Source: Alphaproteobacteria bacterium
GTDB taxonomy: Bacteria > Pseudomonadota > Alphaproteobacteria > Micropepsales > Micropepsaceae
Assembly (NCBI GenBank): GCA_003131925.1
Contig: PKWC01000229.1
Span: 16,721 to 33,579 of the forward strand
DNA length: 16,859 bases
Direction: 5' to 3'
Shown: positions 8,168 through 14,100 of the stretch, piece after piece
Numbering within the stretch: position 1 is the stretch's first letter
Layout of the letters: each line of letters begins with the position of its first letter
Made by a program: the position numbers and the translations under genes
Notes under the pieces: generated by a model
Databases searched by the model: none
Told to the model about the DNA's origin: nothing
Seen by the model: only the letters and a program-made list of their open reading frames with translations

Positions 8168-8193
8168 TAGTGATATAGTCAAGTACGTCACTA
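8168..8193. promoter_or_regulatory. Candidate operator of the GntR/ABC operon
   Basis: Left arm TAGTGATATA (8168-8177) and right arm TACGTCACTA (8184-8193) are inverted repeats matching at 8 of 10 positions, with the outer TAGTGA perfect, around a 6-base spacer. A TTGACT (minus strand, 8182-8177) sits in the centre and could be the -35 element; the matching -10 is poor. It lies 36 bases upstream of the repressor start. Dyads of this size are typical binding sites for dimeric YtrA-type regulators. Operator function is inference. Confidence 0.5.
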
Positions 8194-8204
8194 GCTCGCC
8201 ATAT

Positions 8205-8316
8205 CAATTTCCTTCCCCAACGTGGGGGAGGCGGCCCTCACCGGTCCGCGCGAAGCGCGGCCGGAGGACAAACACCGGGCCGGAGGGGGATGTGGCGCCC
8301 CACGACGTCCCCCTCC
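8205..8316. repeat. Cluster of three strong hairpins (REP-like element)
   Basis: Three stem-loops follow each other. CTTCCCCA/TGGGGGAG (8212-8219 with 8223-8230) has a 3-base loop. CCGCGC/GCGCGG (8246-8251 with 8255-8260) has a GAA loop. GGAGGGGGATGT pairs with ACGTCCCCCTCC (8282-8293 with 8305-8316) at 11 of 12 positions. The pattern resembles intergenic palindromic repeats common in rhizobial and other alphaproteobacterial genomes. Only one copy is in this window, so its repeat status is by resemblance. It lies between the divergent-looking promoter side of the GntR operon and the 3' end of the small membrane-protein gene. Confidence 0.55.
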
Positions 8317-8584
8317 GCCGCCCACGGCTCAAGGCCGAGGTCGGCGGGCGAACGACAGTGCGGATCGAATTTCTTCTGAGGCTGCGCGAGCGGAAGGTGC
8401 CCCCACACAGGTTGCGCTACGCAAACAAACGGCGTGAACTCACTTCGTCCGGATCAGGCCGTTCGCGTCGGTGCTTCCCAAGGAGTCGGGGTCGCGATCG
8501 AATTCCGTTTCGCGTCCAGCAACGCCGGGGGCATTGGAATTTTTTTGATCGATGCCCGATCGGCCGGCGCGGATTTCGTATCAG
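8317..8584. other. Non-coding stretch past the REP-like cluster
   Basis: No convincing gene. An inverted repeat with nested arms CGCCGG/CCGGCG and GGGCAT/ATGCCC spans about 8523-8569 and encloses a TTTTTTT run on the plus strand. It lies just past the stop of the minus-strand small membrane-protein gene but gives no T-tract in that direction. Apparent ORFs here have arginine-rich, low-complexity translations typical of GC-rich non-coding DNA. Confidence 0.45.
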
Positions 8585-8863
8585 CTATCTGCCCTGGCGG
8601 GGCCGGGAGGGATCCGGACGTTGCCGCTGACGTTCGCCTTCGTAGTGCAGCAGGAGGCCGACCACACCCAGGGCCACGCATATGCCCGCCGATGTCGCTG
8701 CGACGGCGCCGGATCCCGCCACCACCGCAATGCCGCTGATCACCAGCAGCACCAGAGCCACGCCCAGCACGATCTGGCCGGCGCGACCAGCCTTGCGGTG
8801 CTCCGCGGTTGGCGAAGCGGTCGCCGCGTTCACCATGAGTCCTTTGTCGCTGTCTTGGCGCAT
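8585..8863 (-). CDS. Small two-helix membrane protein of unknown function
   Basis: A 92-residue protein, not recognised. The start at ATG 8863 is fixed by a consensus AAGGAG nine bases upstream. Longer in-frame readings to 9133 would overlap the divergent gene and look non-coding. It has a hydrophilic N-terminus (1-29), two hydrophobic segments with a short glycine-containing turn (about 30-50 and 53-73), and a basic, proline-containing tail (EGERQRQRPDPSRPRQGR). The hairpin topology suggests an inner-membrane protein with both ends in the cytoplasm. It is divergent from the gene at 9011, sharing a 147-base intergenic region. Confidence 0.62.
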   Translation of the reverse strand: MRQDSDKGLMVNAATASPTAEHRKAGRAGQIVLGVALVLLVISGIAVVAGSGAVAATSAGICVALGVVGLLLHYEGERQRQRPDPSRPRQGR

Positions 8864-9010
8864 GCGGCCCCGCTCCTTGCATGGTTCTTCAGTCGTCTCT
8901 CTATTGTTAAACCGGTGAGGGCTCTGTGAGGTTCCGCACTGGAGCGCACTCCGCTCGGTTTTGCGATACGATTCGATTTGTCGGGTGACCAAACGGCAGG
9001 AAAACCAATC

Positions 9011-9520
9011 ATGTCCGACGATTTTCGCGCGATGGCGGCAGGCCTCAGGGCGCAGCACGAAGCCGACGTGGCCGCGCGCAGGGCCAACGAAGCGCAAGGG
9101 CGCGACGAGCGCCACAAGGAGGTGACACGGCAAGCACAGATTTTGCGCGCGACTGTTTTGCCGATCCTCGCCCGCGCAAAGACGGAGATCGGCGAAGAGG
9201 GAATCCCGTCCGAATTGAAGGAGATTTTCGATCCCGCGACCGGCGTTCAGGCGGCGGTCTCCCTGCGCTTCGTCGGGCCGAAGCTAGCGTCGGCCGACGG
9301 CAGGGCAATCGAGCCCCGGTCCAAAATCCTGTTCTTCACGGTCGAAGAAGACCGGGTCGAGGCCAAGATTGGAAAGAGCTACTTCGCGCATCGCGACTAT
9401 GAGACAGATTGTTCCGGCAGCCGCAAGATCGACGCCGCCGATATGGAACCGTGGATCGCCTCCAAGGTGAGGGAAATTCTCGAAAGCTACTTCGCGAACG
9501 GTGGCGGCAAGAACGTATAA
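9011..9520 (+). CDS. Hypothetical cytosolic protein
   Basis: A 169-residue protein that I do not recognise. I start at ATG 9011 because AGGAAAA lies about six bases upstream; the ATG-like start at 8978 has no such site. Residues 1-45 are highly charged and Ala/Arg/Glu-rich (AGLRAQHEADVAARRANEAQ), consistent with a helical or coiled-coil segment. Residues 60-169 look like a compact alpha/beta domain, with the stretch SKILFFTVEEDRVEAKIG and a C-terminal helix ADMEPWIASKVREILESYF. It has no signal peptide or membrane segment. Its plus-strand neighbour at 9604 follows after 83 bases, so co-transcription is possible. Confidence 0.68.
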   Translation: MSDDFRAMAAGLRAQHEADVAARRANEAQGRDERHKEVTRQAQILRATVLPILARAKTEIGEEGIPSELKEIFDPATGVQAAVSLRFVGPKLASADGRAIEPRSKILFFTVEEDRVEAKIGKSYFAHRDYETDCSGSRKIDAADMEPWIASKVREILESYFANGGGKNV

Positions 9521-9603
9521 TTCCGATCGCGAACTTTGCGAAAACCGCGCCTCACACTAATCTGGCGACACCGACGGTCCGGTGATCCGTCCCGGGAGTT
9601 TCC

Positions 9604-10044
9604 ATGCGACCTGGCTCGCTCATTGCTTCGATTTTTTTTCTCATCGTGATCTTCGAGCCCGTTGCAGCGTTGAGTAGTCCCGCGGGCGTGTGGGTCTCCG
9701 GCAACGCGAACAGCGTGATTGAACGCATCCATATTGTCGGACCGCCGTTCAACTATACCGCAACAATCGACTACCGCTGCGCCATGGGGGTTTGTTCGAC
9801 GCTTCAGTCACTGATCGGGGACAATGCTTCTCCCCCGACATATTCAGTGCCTCTCGAAGGCGTTGGTCCGGCGCCGGTGCTCGAACTCCGTTGGCAAAAG
9901 GGACCCCCGTGCAATCTGGCAAAGTCAGACGAACATCCGCTCGCCTTCTGGGCCACCCAATCAGGAAAGGTGCAAACGGGCCCGGTTGGACGCGTTTCGT
10001 GTTTCATTCGCCCGCCGGCGTCGCCATCCACGCCGCGCCATTGA
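9604..10044 (+). CDS. Small exported protein with four cysteines, unknown function
   Basis: A 146-residue protein with an N-terminal signal peptide (hydrophobic core IASIFFLIVIFEPVAAL, likely cleaved near residue 23). The mature part contains four cysteines (C59, C64, C103, C133), a number that suits two disulfide bonds in the periplasm, and a Pro-rich C-terminus. GGGAG lies about six bases before the ATG. I do not recognise a family. It ends about ten bases before palindrome copy B and converges on the DUF2189 gene. Confidence 0.58.
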   Translation: MRPGSLIASIFFLIVIFEPVAALSSPAGVWVSGNANSVIERIHIVGPPFNYTATIDYRCAMGVCSTLQSLIGDNASPPTYSVPLEGVGPAPVLELRWQKGPPCNLAKSDEHPLAFWATQSGKVQTGPVGRVSCFIRPPASPSTPRH

Positions 10045-10053
10045 TACAAAAAG

Positions 10054-10205
10054 GTTTACGCGGAGCCGCGGAGGACGCGGAAAGGGACGGATCACAGGGA
10101 GGCAGTGAGACCGTGAGAACTATTGCGCGCCAAAGGCGCGCGATTGCCCTGTCACCGCCTCATTGGCTCCCTGTGAATACTTTCTTCTCCGCGTCCTCTG
10201 CGTGA
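10054..10205. repeat. Long imperfect palindrome, copy B of a three-copy family
   Basis: About 150 bases that fold back on themselves. The centre is GCGCGCC-AAA-GGCGCGC (10125-10141). Moving outward, TCACAGGGAGGCAGTGAG on the left pairs with the complement of CTCATTGGCTCCCTGTGA on the right, and the outer arms are ACGCGGAGCCGCGGAGGACG and CGCGTCCTCTGCGT. The right arm carries the shared core CTCCGCGTCCTCTGCG (10187-10202). It sits in the gap between two convergent genes ending at 10044 and 10237, where it could terminate both transcripts. Confidence 0.82.
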
Positions 10206-10236
10206 CCCGTCTTTGGAACTTCGAGGCGCGGGCGCG

Positions 10237-11028
10237 TCAGTGCGCGACGACTTTGCGATAGAGATGCCAGCTCGCGTGTCCGAGAACGGGCATGACTACG
10301 ATGAGGCCGATGAACAGAGGAAGCGAGGCAGCCGCCAGCGCGACCGCGATGAAGAGGCCCCACAAAGCCATGGTCACCGGGTTGGCGGCAACCGCGCGCA
10401 GAGAGGTGACGATCGCCGTCGCCGCGCCGACATGGCGGTCGAGGACTAGCGGAAAGGACACCACGCCGATACTGAACGCCGTCACAGCGAAAACAAAGCC
10501 GACACCGTACCCGACGACGATAAGAGTCCATCCGGCGCGCGTCATGAAGATCTGGCGGAGAAATTCCACGGCCGAAGCGGGGATTTCGCCGCCGAATGTC
10601 GCGCGATAGATCTCCTGGGCCGCCACCAGCCAGAAAATGAAGATGAGCGTCAGCAGCACGCCGAGCGCAGCGATGGAACCAATTCCTGGAGATCGGAGCA
10701 CTTCGAAGATATGCGACGGCGATGGATCGAGGCCCAATTCGCGCCGCCGGCTCAGTTCGTACAGACCTACTGCGGCGAACGGACCCATGAGCGCGTATCC
10801 GGCCGTCAGAGGAAACAGCAGCGGCAACAACGAATCCCCGGACACCATTCGGAGCGCAATGAGACCGATGATCGGATAGATCACGCAGAGGAACACCGCG
10901 TGGCTCGGCATGACCGTGAAGTCGGCATAGCCTTTGATCAAAGCGTCCTTCAGATCGGAAACGCCGATCTTGCCGATCGTCAGCGAAGCGGAATCCGAAT
11001 CGGCGATCATCTGATCGTTTGCCATCAT
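10237..11028 (-). CDS. DUF2189 family membrane protein
   Basis: A 263-residue polytopic protein with about six helices, the usual length for DUF2189. Diagnostic segments are YPIIGLIALR (51-60), then LLFPLTAGYALMGPFAAVGL followed by YELSRRRELG, and a C-terminal pair ending VMPVLGHASWHLYRKVV. The function of the family is unknown; proposals linking it to respiration rest only on gene neighbourhoods. Here it is divergent from a membrane-anchored cytochrome c and near an oxidase operon. Two adjacent ATG codons (11028 and 11025) follow a GGGGGAA ribosome binding site; the first has the better spacing. The 345-base region upstream is shared with the cytochrome gene. Confidence 0.83.
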   Translation of the reverse strand: MMANDQMIADSDSASLTIGKIGVSDLKDALIKGYADFTVMPSHAVFLCVIYPIIGLIALRMVSGDSLLPLLFPLTAGYALMGPFAAVGLYELSRRRELGLDPSPSHIFEVLRSPGIGSIAALGVLLTLIFIFWLVAAQEIYRATFGGEIPASAVEFLRQIFMTRAGWTLIVVGYGVGFVFAVTAFSIGVVSFPLVLDRHVGAATAIVTSLRAVAANPVTMALWGLFIAVALAAASLPLFIGLIVVMPVLGHASWHLYRKVVAH

Positions 11029-11205
11029 CGCGTTCCCCCTTTTTGGGGCGCCATGATAAGTCGTCTTGTCGTCTCAATTCCAGTGTGGGAGACGCGCGCC
11101 CGAGCTTGGCCCGCGGTCCCGAATTGATTGCAGTGCAGCAAAATCCAGACTCCTGATTTGCCCCACGATCTTGCGGTGTACCGGACGTCATCGTCGTCGC
11201 GCTGC

Positions 11206-11235
11206 TTGACAGCGCCGGTGGCGGGGCAAAAAAAT
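11206..11235 (+). promoter_or_regulatory. Candidate sigma-70-like promoter for the cytochrome c gene
   Basis: TTGACA at 11206-11211 is a consensus -35. An AAAAAT at 11230-11235, 18 bases on, matches the -10 consensus at four of six positions. It lies about 140 bases upstream of the cytochrome start. Weakly supported. Confidence 0.3.
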
Positions 11236-11268
11236 GGGAAACGAAAATCGCGGAGACCCGCATCTGGC

Positions 11269-11292
11269 GTACTGACATCCAAGGTACTGACA
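11269..11292 (+). promoter_or_regulatory. Direct repeat upstream of the cytochrome c gene
   Basis: The nonamer GTACTGACA occurs at 11269-11277 and 11284-11292, 15 bases apart, and a shorter ACTGAC recurs at 11339-11344. All lie between the DUF2189 and cytochrome c genes. A tandem regulator site is possible; no known motif was recognised. Confidence 0.3.
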
Positions 11293-11373
11293 CCGGCACT
11301 TCGAAGGAAACCACTCGAATTGCCGGCGGCAATGGGGCACTGACGGTTGGCGTCAGGGCAAAGGGAGCTTTTG

Positions 11374-12111
11374 ATGGATCTGTGGGAAGGGAGTAAGTAC
11401 GGCGCCGCGATTCTGGGGGCGCTGCTGCTGGCGGCGATTTGCGACTGGCTCGGCGGCGCCATGTATCCGGTCACCTATCTCGTACGGCCAGCCTACATCG
11501 TTCCCGGCGTCGCCGAACCGACTGTCGATCTGGCGGAACTGCGCCGGCAGTGGCCGCAGGCGCTGGCATCGCCTGCCGATCGGGCCAGGCTGCTCGGCTA
11601 CATGCGCGACATGCGCAAGGTCGCCTCGATCAATCCGGCTCAGGAAAGCGCGGCTACGGCCGAACCGGCGGTCGAGCAATTGCCCGATTTCGCCGCGGCC
11701 ATTCCTGCGGCCAATGTGGCCGCCGGCCAGGAGACTGCCCAGCGTTGCCTGCAATGCCATGTCTGGGACAAGGGCGGACCCAACAAGATCGGCCCCGATC
11801 TCTACGGCATCATTGGCCGTCCCCGCGCCTCCCACCCGGGCTTCGACTACTCATCGGCGATGACTGCTAAAGGCGGCACGTGGACCTATGATGAAATCTT
11901 CCGCTTTCTGCGGTCGCCCGGGCGCTACATTCCGGGCACCAAGATGACGTTCGTCGGATTGCCTCGCGCCCAGGACCGTCTGAACCTGATCGCGTTCATG
12001 CGCTCGTGGGCCGACACGCCGCCCCCGCTGCCGCCGCACAAGGCTCAGAAGGCAGATGTGGACACCGGCGCAAAAGCAACCAAGCCCGCGCCCGCCAAAG
12101 CCAAGCCGTGA
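11374..12111 (+). CDS. cycM: Membrane-anchored class I cytochrome c (CycM-like)
   Basis: A 245-residue c-type cytochrome, start at ATG 11374 with AAGGGAG six bases upstream. Residues 9-28 form an uncleaved N-terminal membrane anchor. After a linker of about 90 residues the heme domain begins at AAGQE; the heme motif is CLQCH (C125, C128, H129) and the axial methionine is in GTKM (M191). The domain resembles mitochondrial-type cytochromes (KGGPNKIGPDLYGIIGRP, FDYSSAM, GGTWTYDE). The tail (after 214) is rich in Pro, Ala and Lys. Membrane-anchored CycM in rhizobia donates electrons to the aa3 oxidase, and the convergent oxidase operon suggests the same here. The linker between anchor and heme domain is longer than I expect for CycM, which is usually near 185 residues. 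The gene symbol is a family assignment. Confidence 0.87.
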   Translation: MDLWEGSKYGAAILGALLLAAICDWLGGAMYPVTYLVRPAYIVPGVAEPTVDLAELRRQWPQALASPADRARLLGYMRDMRKVASINPAQESAATAEPAVEQLPDFAAAIPAANVAAGQETAQRCLQCHVWDKGGPNKIGPDLYGIIGRPRASHPGFDYSSAMTAKGGTWTYDEIFRFLRSPGRYIPGTKMTFVGLPRAQDRLNLIAFMRSWADTPPPLPPHKAQKADVDTGAKATKPAPAKAKP

Positions 12112-12150
12112 ACGGCCGGTCTCGAACGGCCTTGGACGAGATTCCACCCG

Positions 12151-12300
12151 CAAAAACACAAAGAGGAAAGAAAGACTCAACGCAGAGGACGCGCAGGGGA
12201 CGCAGAGGAAAGTCTTCTCGCGCTTCGCGCGCGATTTTTTCAGCGTCCCCTGCGCATCCTCCGCGTCCTCTGCGTTAAATTTTCCTTTCTCCTCGTGCTT
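12151..12300. repeat. Long imperfect palindrome, copy C of a three-copy family
   Basis: About 150 bases of inverted repeat. The centre is TCTCGCGC-TTC-GCGCGCGA (12216-12234). The left arm includes AACGCAGAGGACGCGCAGGG, and the right arm includes TGCGCATCCTCCGCGTCC, CTCTGCGTT and then AAATTTTCC. The outer ends are purine-rich on the left (AAAGAGGAAAG) and complementary pyrimidine-rich on the right (CCTTTCTCC). It shares the core with copies A and B. It lies between the cytochrome c gene (stop 12111) and the convergent oxidase subunit IV gene (stop 12311), so it probably ends both transcripts. Confidence 0.85.
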
Positions 12301-12310
12301 GTCGGATCCG

Positions 12311-12700
12311 CTAGCCCGGCGGGCCGCCGAGCACGCCGAAGAATATGACCCGCGTCCAGTAGGTGTAGTTGGATTCGATCGACATCAGCGCCACCAGCAC
12401 CGCGAGCAAGAGCGGTGGAATCAGAATGGCGTATTTGAGGGCCAGACGTTCCCATCGCATATGCATGAAGATGGCGACGATCAGTCCCGCCTTGAGCCAC
12501 ATGAATATGACGATCAGGGCCCACCTTTGAAAACCCTCAAAGCGAAAATAGTCGACCAGAAAGGAGAATGTGCTCAGGACGAACAGCAATGCCCAGATCA
12601 CAAAATAAATCCCGAGCGGATGCTGCTGGCCGTGCTTGGTATCGGGAGAGGGGGGCGCCAAGACCGGTTGGACGCCGGGATGCACTGCTTCGTGTTCCAT
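12311..12700 (-). CDS. Cytochrome c oxidase subunit IV (prokaryotic COX4/CtaF-like)
   Basis: A 129-residue small subunit of the aa3-type oxidase. A soluble N-terminus (1-30) precedes three hydrophobic segments: YFVIWALLFVLSTFSFLVDY, ALIVIFMWLKAGLIVAIFMHM and YAILIPPLLLAVLVALMSI. The second has the K-A-x-L-I-x-x-x-F-M-H-M-R-W pattern typical of the prokaryotic subunit IV/CyoD-type family. The start at ATG 12700 lies eight bases after the subunit III stop, with GGTGAG at that stop serving as ribosome binding site. This is the last gene of the oxidase operon and is followed by palindrome copy C. The subunit is non-catalytic and helps assembly and stability. Confidence 0.85.
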   Translation of the reverse strand: MEHEAVHPGVQPVLAPPSPDTKHGQQHPLGIYFVIWALLFVLSTFSFLVDYFRFEGFQRWALIVIFMWLKAGLIVAIFMHMRWERLALKYAILIPPLLLAVLVALMSIESNYTYWTRVIFFGVLGGPPG

Positions 12701-12708
12701 GTCGCTTC

Positions 12709-13395
12709 TCACCAGAGATAGAAAAACGCGAAGATGAAGACCCACACCAGATCGACGAAGTGCCAGTAGAGACCAGCGATTTCGACGACCTCATAGTTGC
12801 CTTTGCGCTCGAAATCTCCCCGAAAAACTTTGATCGCGATCGTGGTCAGATAGATCACGCCGATCGAAACGTGCATGCCGTGGAAGCCGGTGATCATGAA
12901 GAAACATGAGCCGAACTGCGGCGCACCCCACGGATTGCCCCACGGGCGGACGCCTTCGAGGATCAGTTTCGTCCACTCGAAGGCCTGCATGCTGACGAAC
13001 GTGACGCCGAACAGGGCGGTCGCCCCCATCAGCAGGGCGGTTGTGCGCCGGTCGCGGCGATAGCCGTAGTTGACGGCGAGGGCCATCGTGCCGCTGCTGC
13101 TGATCAGGACGAACGTCATGATCGCGATCAGGATCATCGGAATCTTGTGCCCGGCAATCGTCAGCGCGAACACTTCGCTGGTGTCCGGCCAGGGCAGCGT
13201 CGTGGACGACCGCACCGTCATGTACGAAGTCAGAAAGCAGCTGAAGATAAAGGTATCGCTCAAGAGGAAGATCCACATCATGGCCTTCCCCCAGTGGACT
13301 CTTTTGAACGCCTCCTGATCCGTCGACCAGTCCGCGACCAGACTCTTCAATCCCTGGCTCTGTGTTCCCGGATCTGTCGCCGCATGGTCAGTCAT
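12709..13395 (-). CDS. Cytochrome c oxidase subunit III (second of two)
   Basis: A 228-residue integral membrane subunit. Family marks are FHGMHVSIGVIYL and the C-terminal YWHFVDLVWVFIFAF, both conserved in COX3. It has about five helices, fewer than the seven of mitochondrial subunit III, as in other short bacterial forms. The N-terminus (1-35) is soluble and acidic. It ends eight bases before subunit IV and starts 46 bases after the first subunit III-like gene. By position it corresponds to CoxP in a coxMNOP arrangement. Subunit III holds lipids next to subunit I and protects the D-channel proton path. Confidence 0.9.
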   Translation of the reverse strand: MTDHAATDPGTQSQGLKSLVADWSTDQEAFKRVHWGKAMMWIFLLSDTFIFSCFLTSYMTVRSSTTLPWPDTSEVFALTIAGHKIPMILIAIMTFVLISSSGTMALAVNYGYRRDRRTTALLMGATALFGVTFVSMQAFEWTKLILEGVRPWGNPWGAPQFGSCFFMITGFHGMHVSIGVIYLTTIAIKVFRGDFERKGNYEVVEIAGLYWHFVDLVWVFIFAFFYLW

Positions 13396-13441
13396 GTTTC
13401 ACGCGATCCCCGTCCGAACGATTCGGATCCTTCGATGTTGC

Positions 13442-14071
13442 CTACGTCGCCAGCAGAAGACAAAAGAACGCCAGCCATACCACCAGCAGGAAGTGCCAAT
13501 AGATGGCGCACAGCTCGACGCTCAGCCTGACCTTGGCGATTTCGACCCCGTTCCACACTCTGATGGTGGTGTAGCTCCAGGCGACCAGACCGCCAACGAG
13601 GTGCAGCCCGTGAAGTGTGGTGATCAGGTAGAAGAAGGAGTTGGCGGGGTTGGTCGCCAGAAAATAGCCGCGGGCGGCGAGCTCGTGCCACACGATGAGC
13701 TGCCCCGCAAGGAAGGCAAAGGCGAACAGGCCCGCCGTGAGAAGAAGCGTCACGACGCGATCCGCCTGATCCCGGCGCGCCGCAACCCGTGCCTGCTGAA
13801 ACGTCACGCTGCTCAGAACCAGCACGAACGTGTTCACCCATAACAGCCACGGCTTGGGAGTCGGGCGCCAATCCAGCCCAAACCCGAAATGACCGACCCC
13901 CATCCGCATGAGATACATGACAGCGACAATCAGGAACAAAACCGTTGCGACCGCAAAATAGAAGTAAAGGCCGGTCGGGGCCGCGGACACGCTGACTTCG
14001 TCGGAATCCTCGGCCGTGGCGTGGTCCGTCACCAGCCAGGGTTTCTCCGTCAGCTTTTGGAGGATGCCCAC
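13442..14071 (-). CDS. Cytochrome c oxidase subunit III-like protein (first of two)
   Basis: A 209-residue membrane protein of the COX3 family with five hydrophobic segments. It retains the paired signatures LHGLHLVGGLVAW and YWHFLLVVWLAFFCLLLAT, but is clearly diverged from the subunit III encoded next (its last helix reads HFLLVV instead of HFVDLV). It begins with GTG at 14071; GAGGGG lies 11 bases upstream, an extended spacing, and I see no better start. It lies 29 bases after subunit I. By position it corresponds to CoxO of coxMNOP clusters. Confidence 0.85.
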   Translation of the reverse strand: MGILQKLTEKPWLVTDHATAEDSDEVSVSAAPTGLYFYFAVATVLFLIVAVMYLMRMGVGHFGFGLDWRPTPKPWLLWVNTFVLVLSSVTFQQARVAARRDQADRVVTLLLTAGLFAFAFLAGQLIVWHELAARGYFLATNPANSFFYLITTLHGLHLVGGLVAWSYTTIRVWNGVEIAKVRLSVELCAIYWHFLLVVWLAFFCLLLAT

Positions 14072-14100
14072 GTCAATACTGTCCCCTCAACGCCGCACCG

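Noticed and set aside
8205..8316. CRISPR array
   Set aside because: The hairpins differ from one another and are not regularly spaced direct repeats; no cas genes are present.
8157..8630. Plus-strand open frame across the REP-like cluster
   Set aside because: The translation starts with SPTWGRRPSP-like text typical of palindromic repeat DNA and has no ribosome binding site or domain.
5778..12300. Palindromes A-C as insertion-sequence ends or a composite transposon
   Set aside because: No transposase lies between them, the enclosed genes are ordinary, and I could not see target-site duplications. They are better treated as independent repeat copies.
12056..12721. Plus-strand open frame over palindrome copy C and subunit IV
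   Set aside because: It contains AEDAQGTQR and CASSASSALNF, the usual spurious translation of these repeats, and is antisense to subunit IV.
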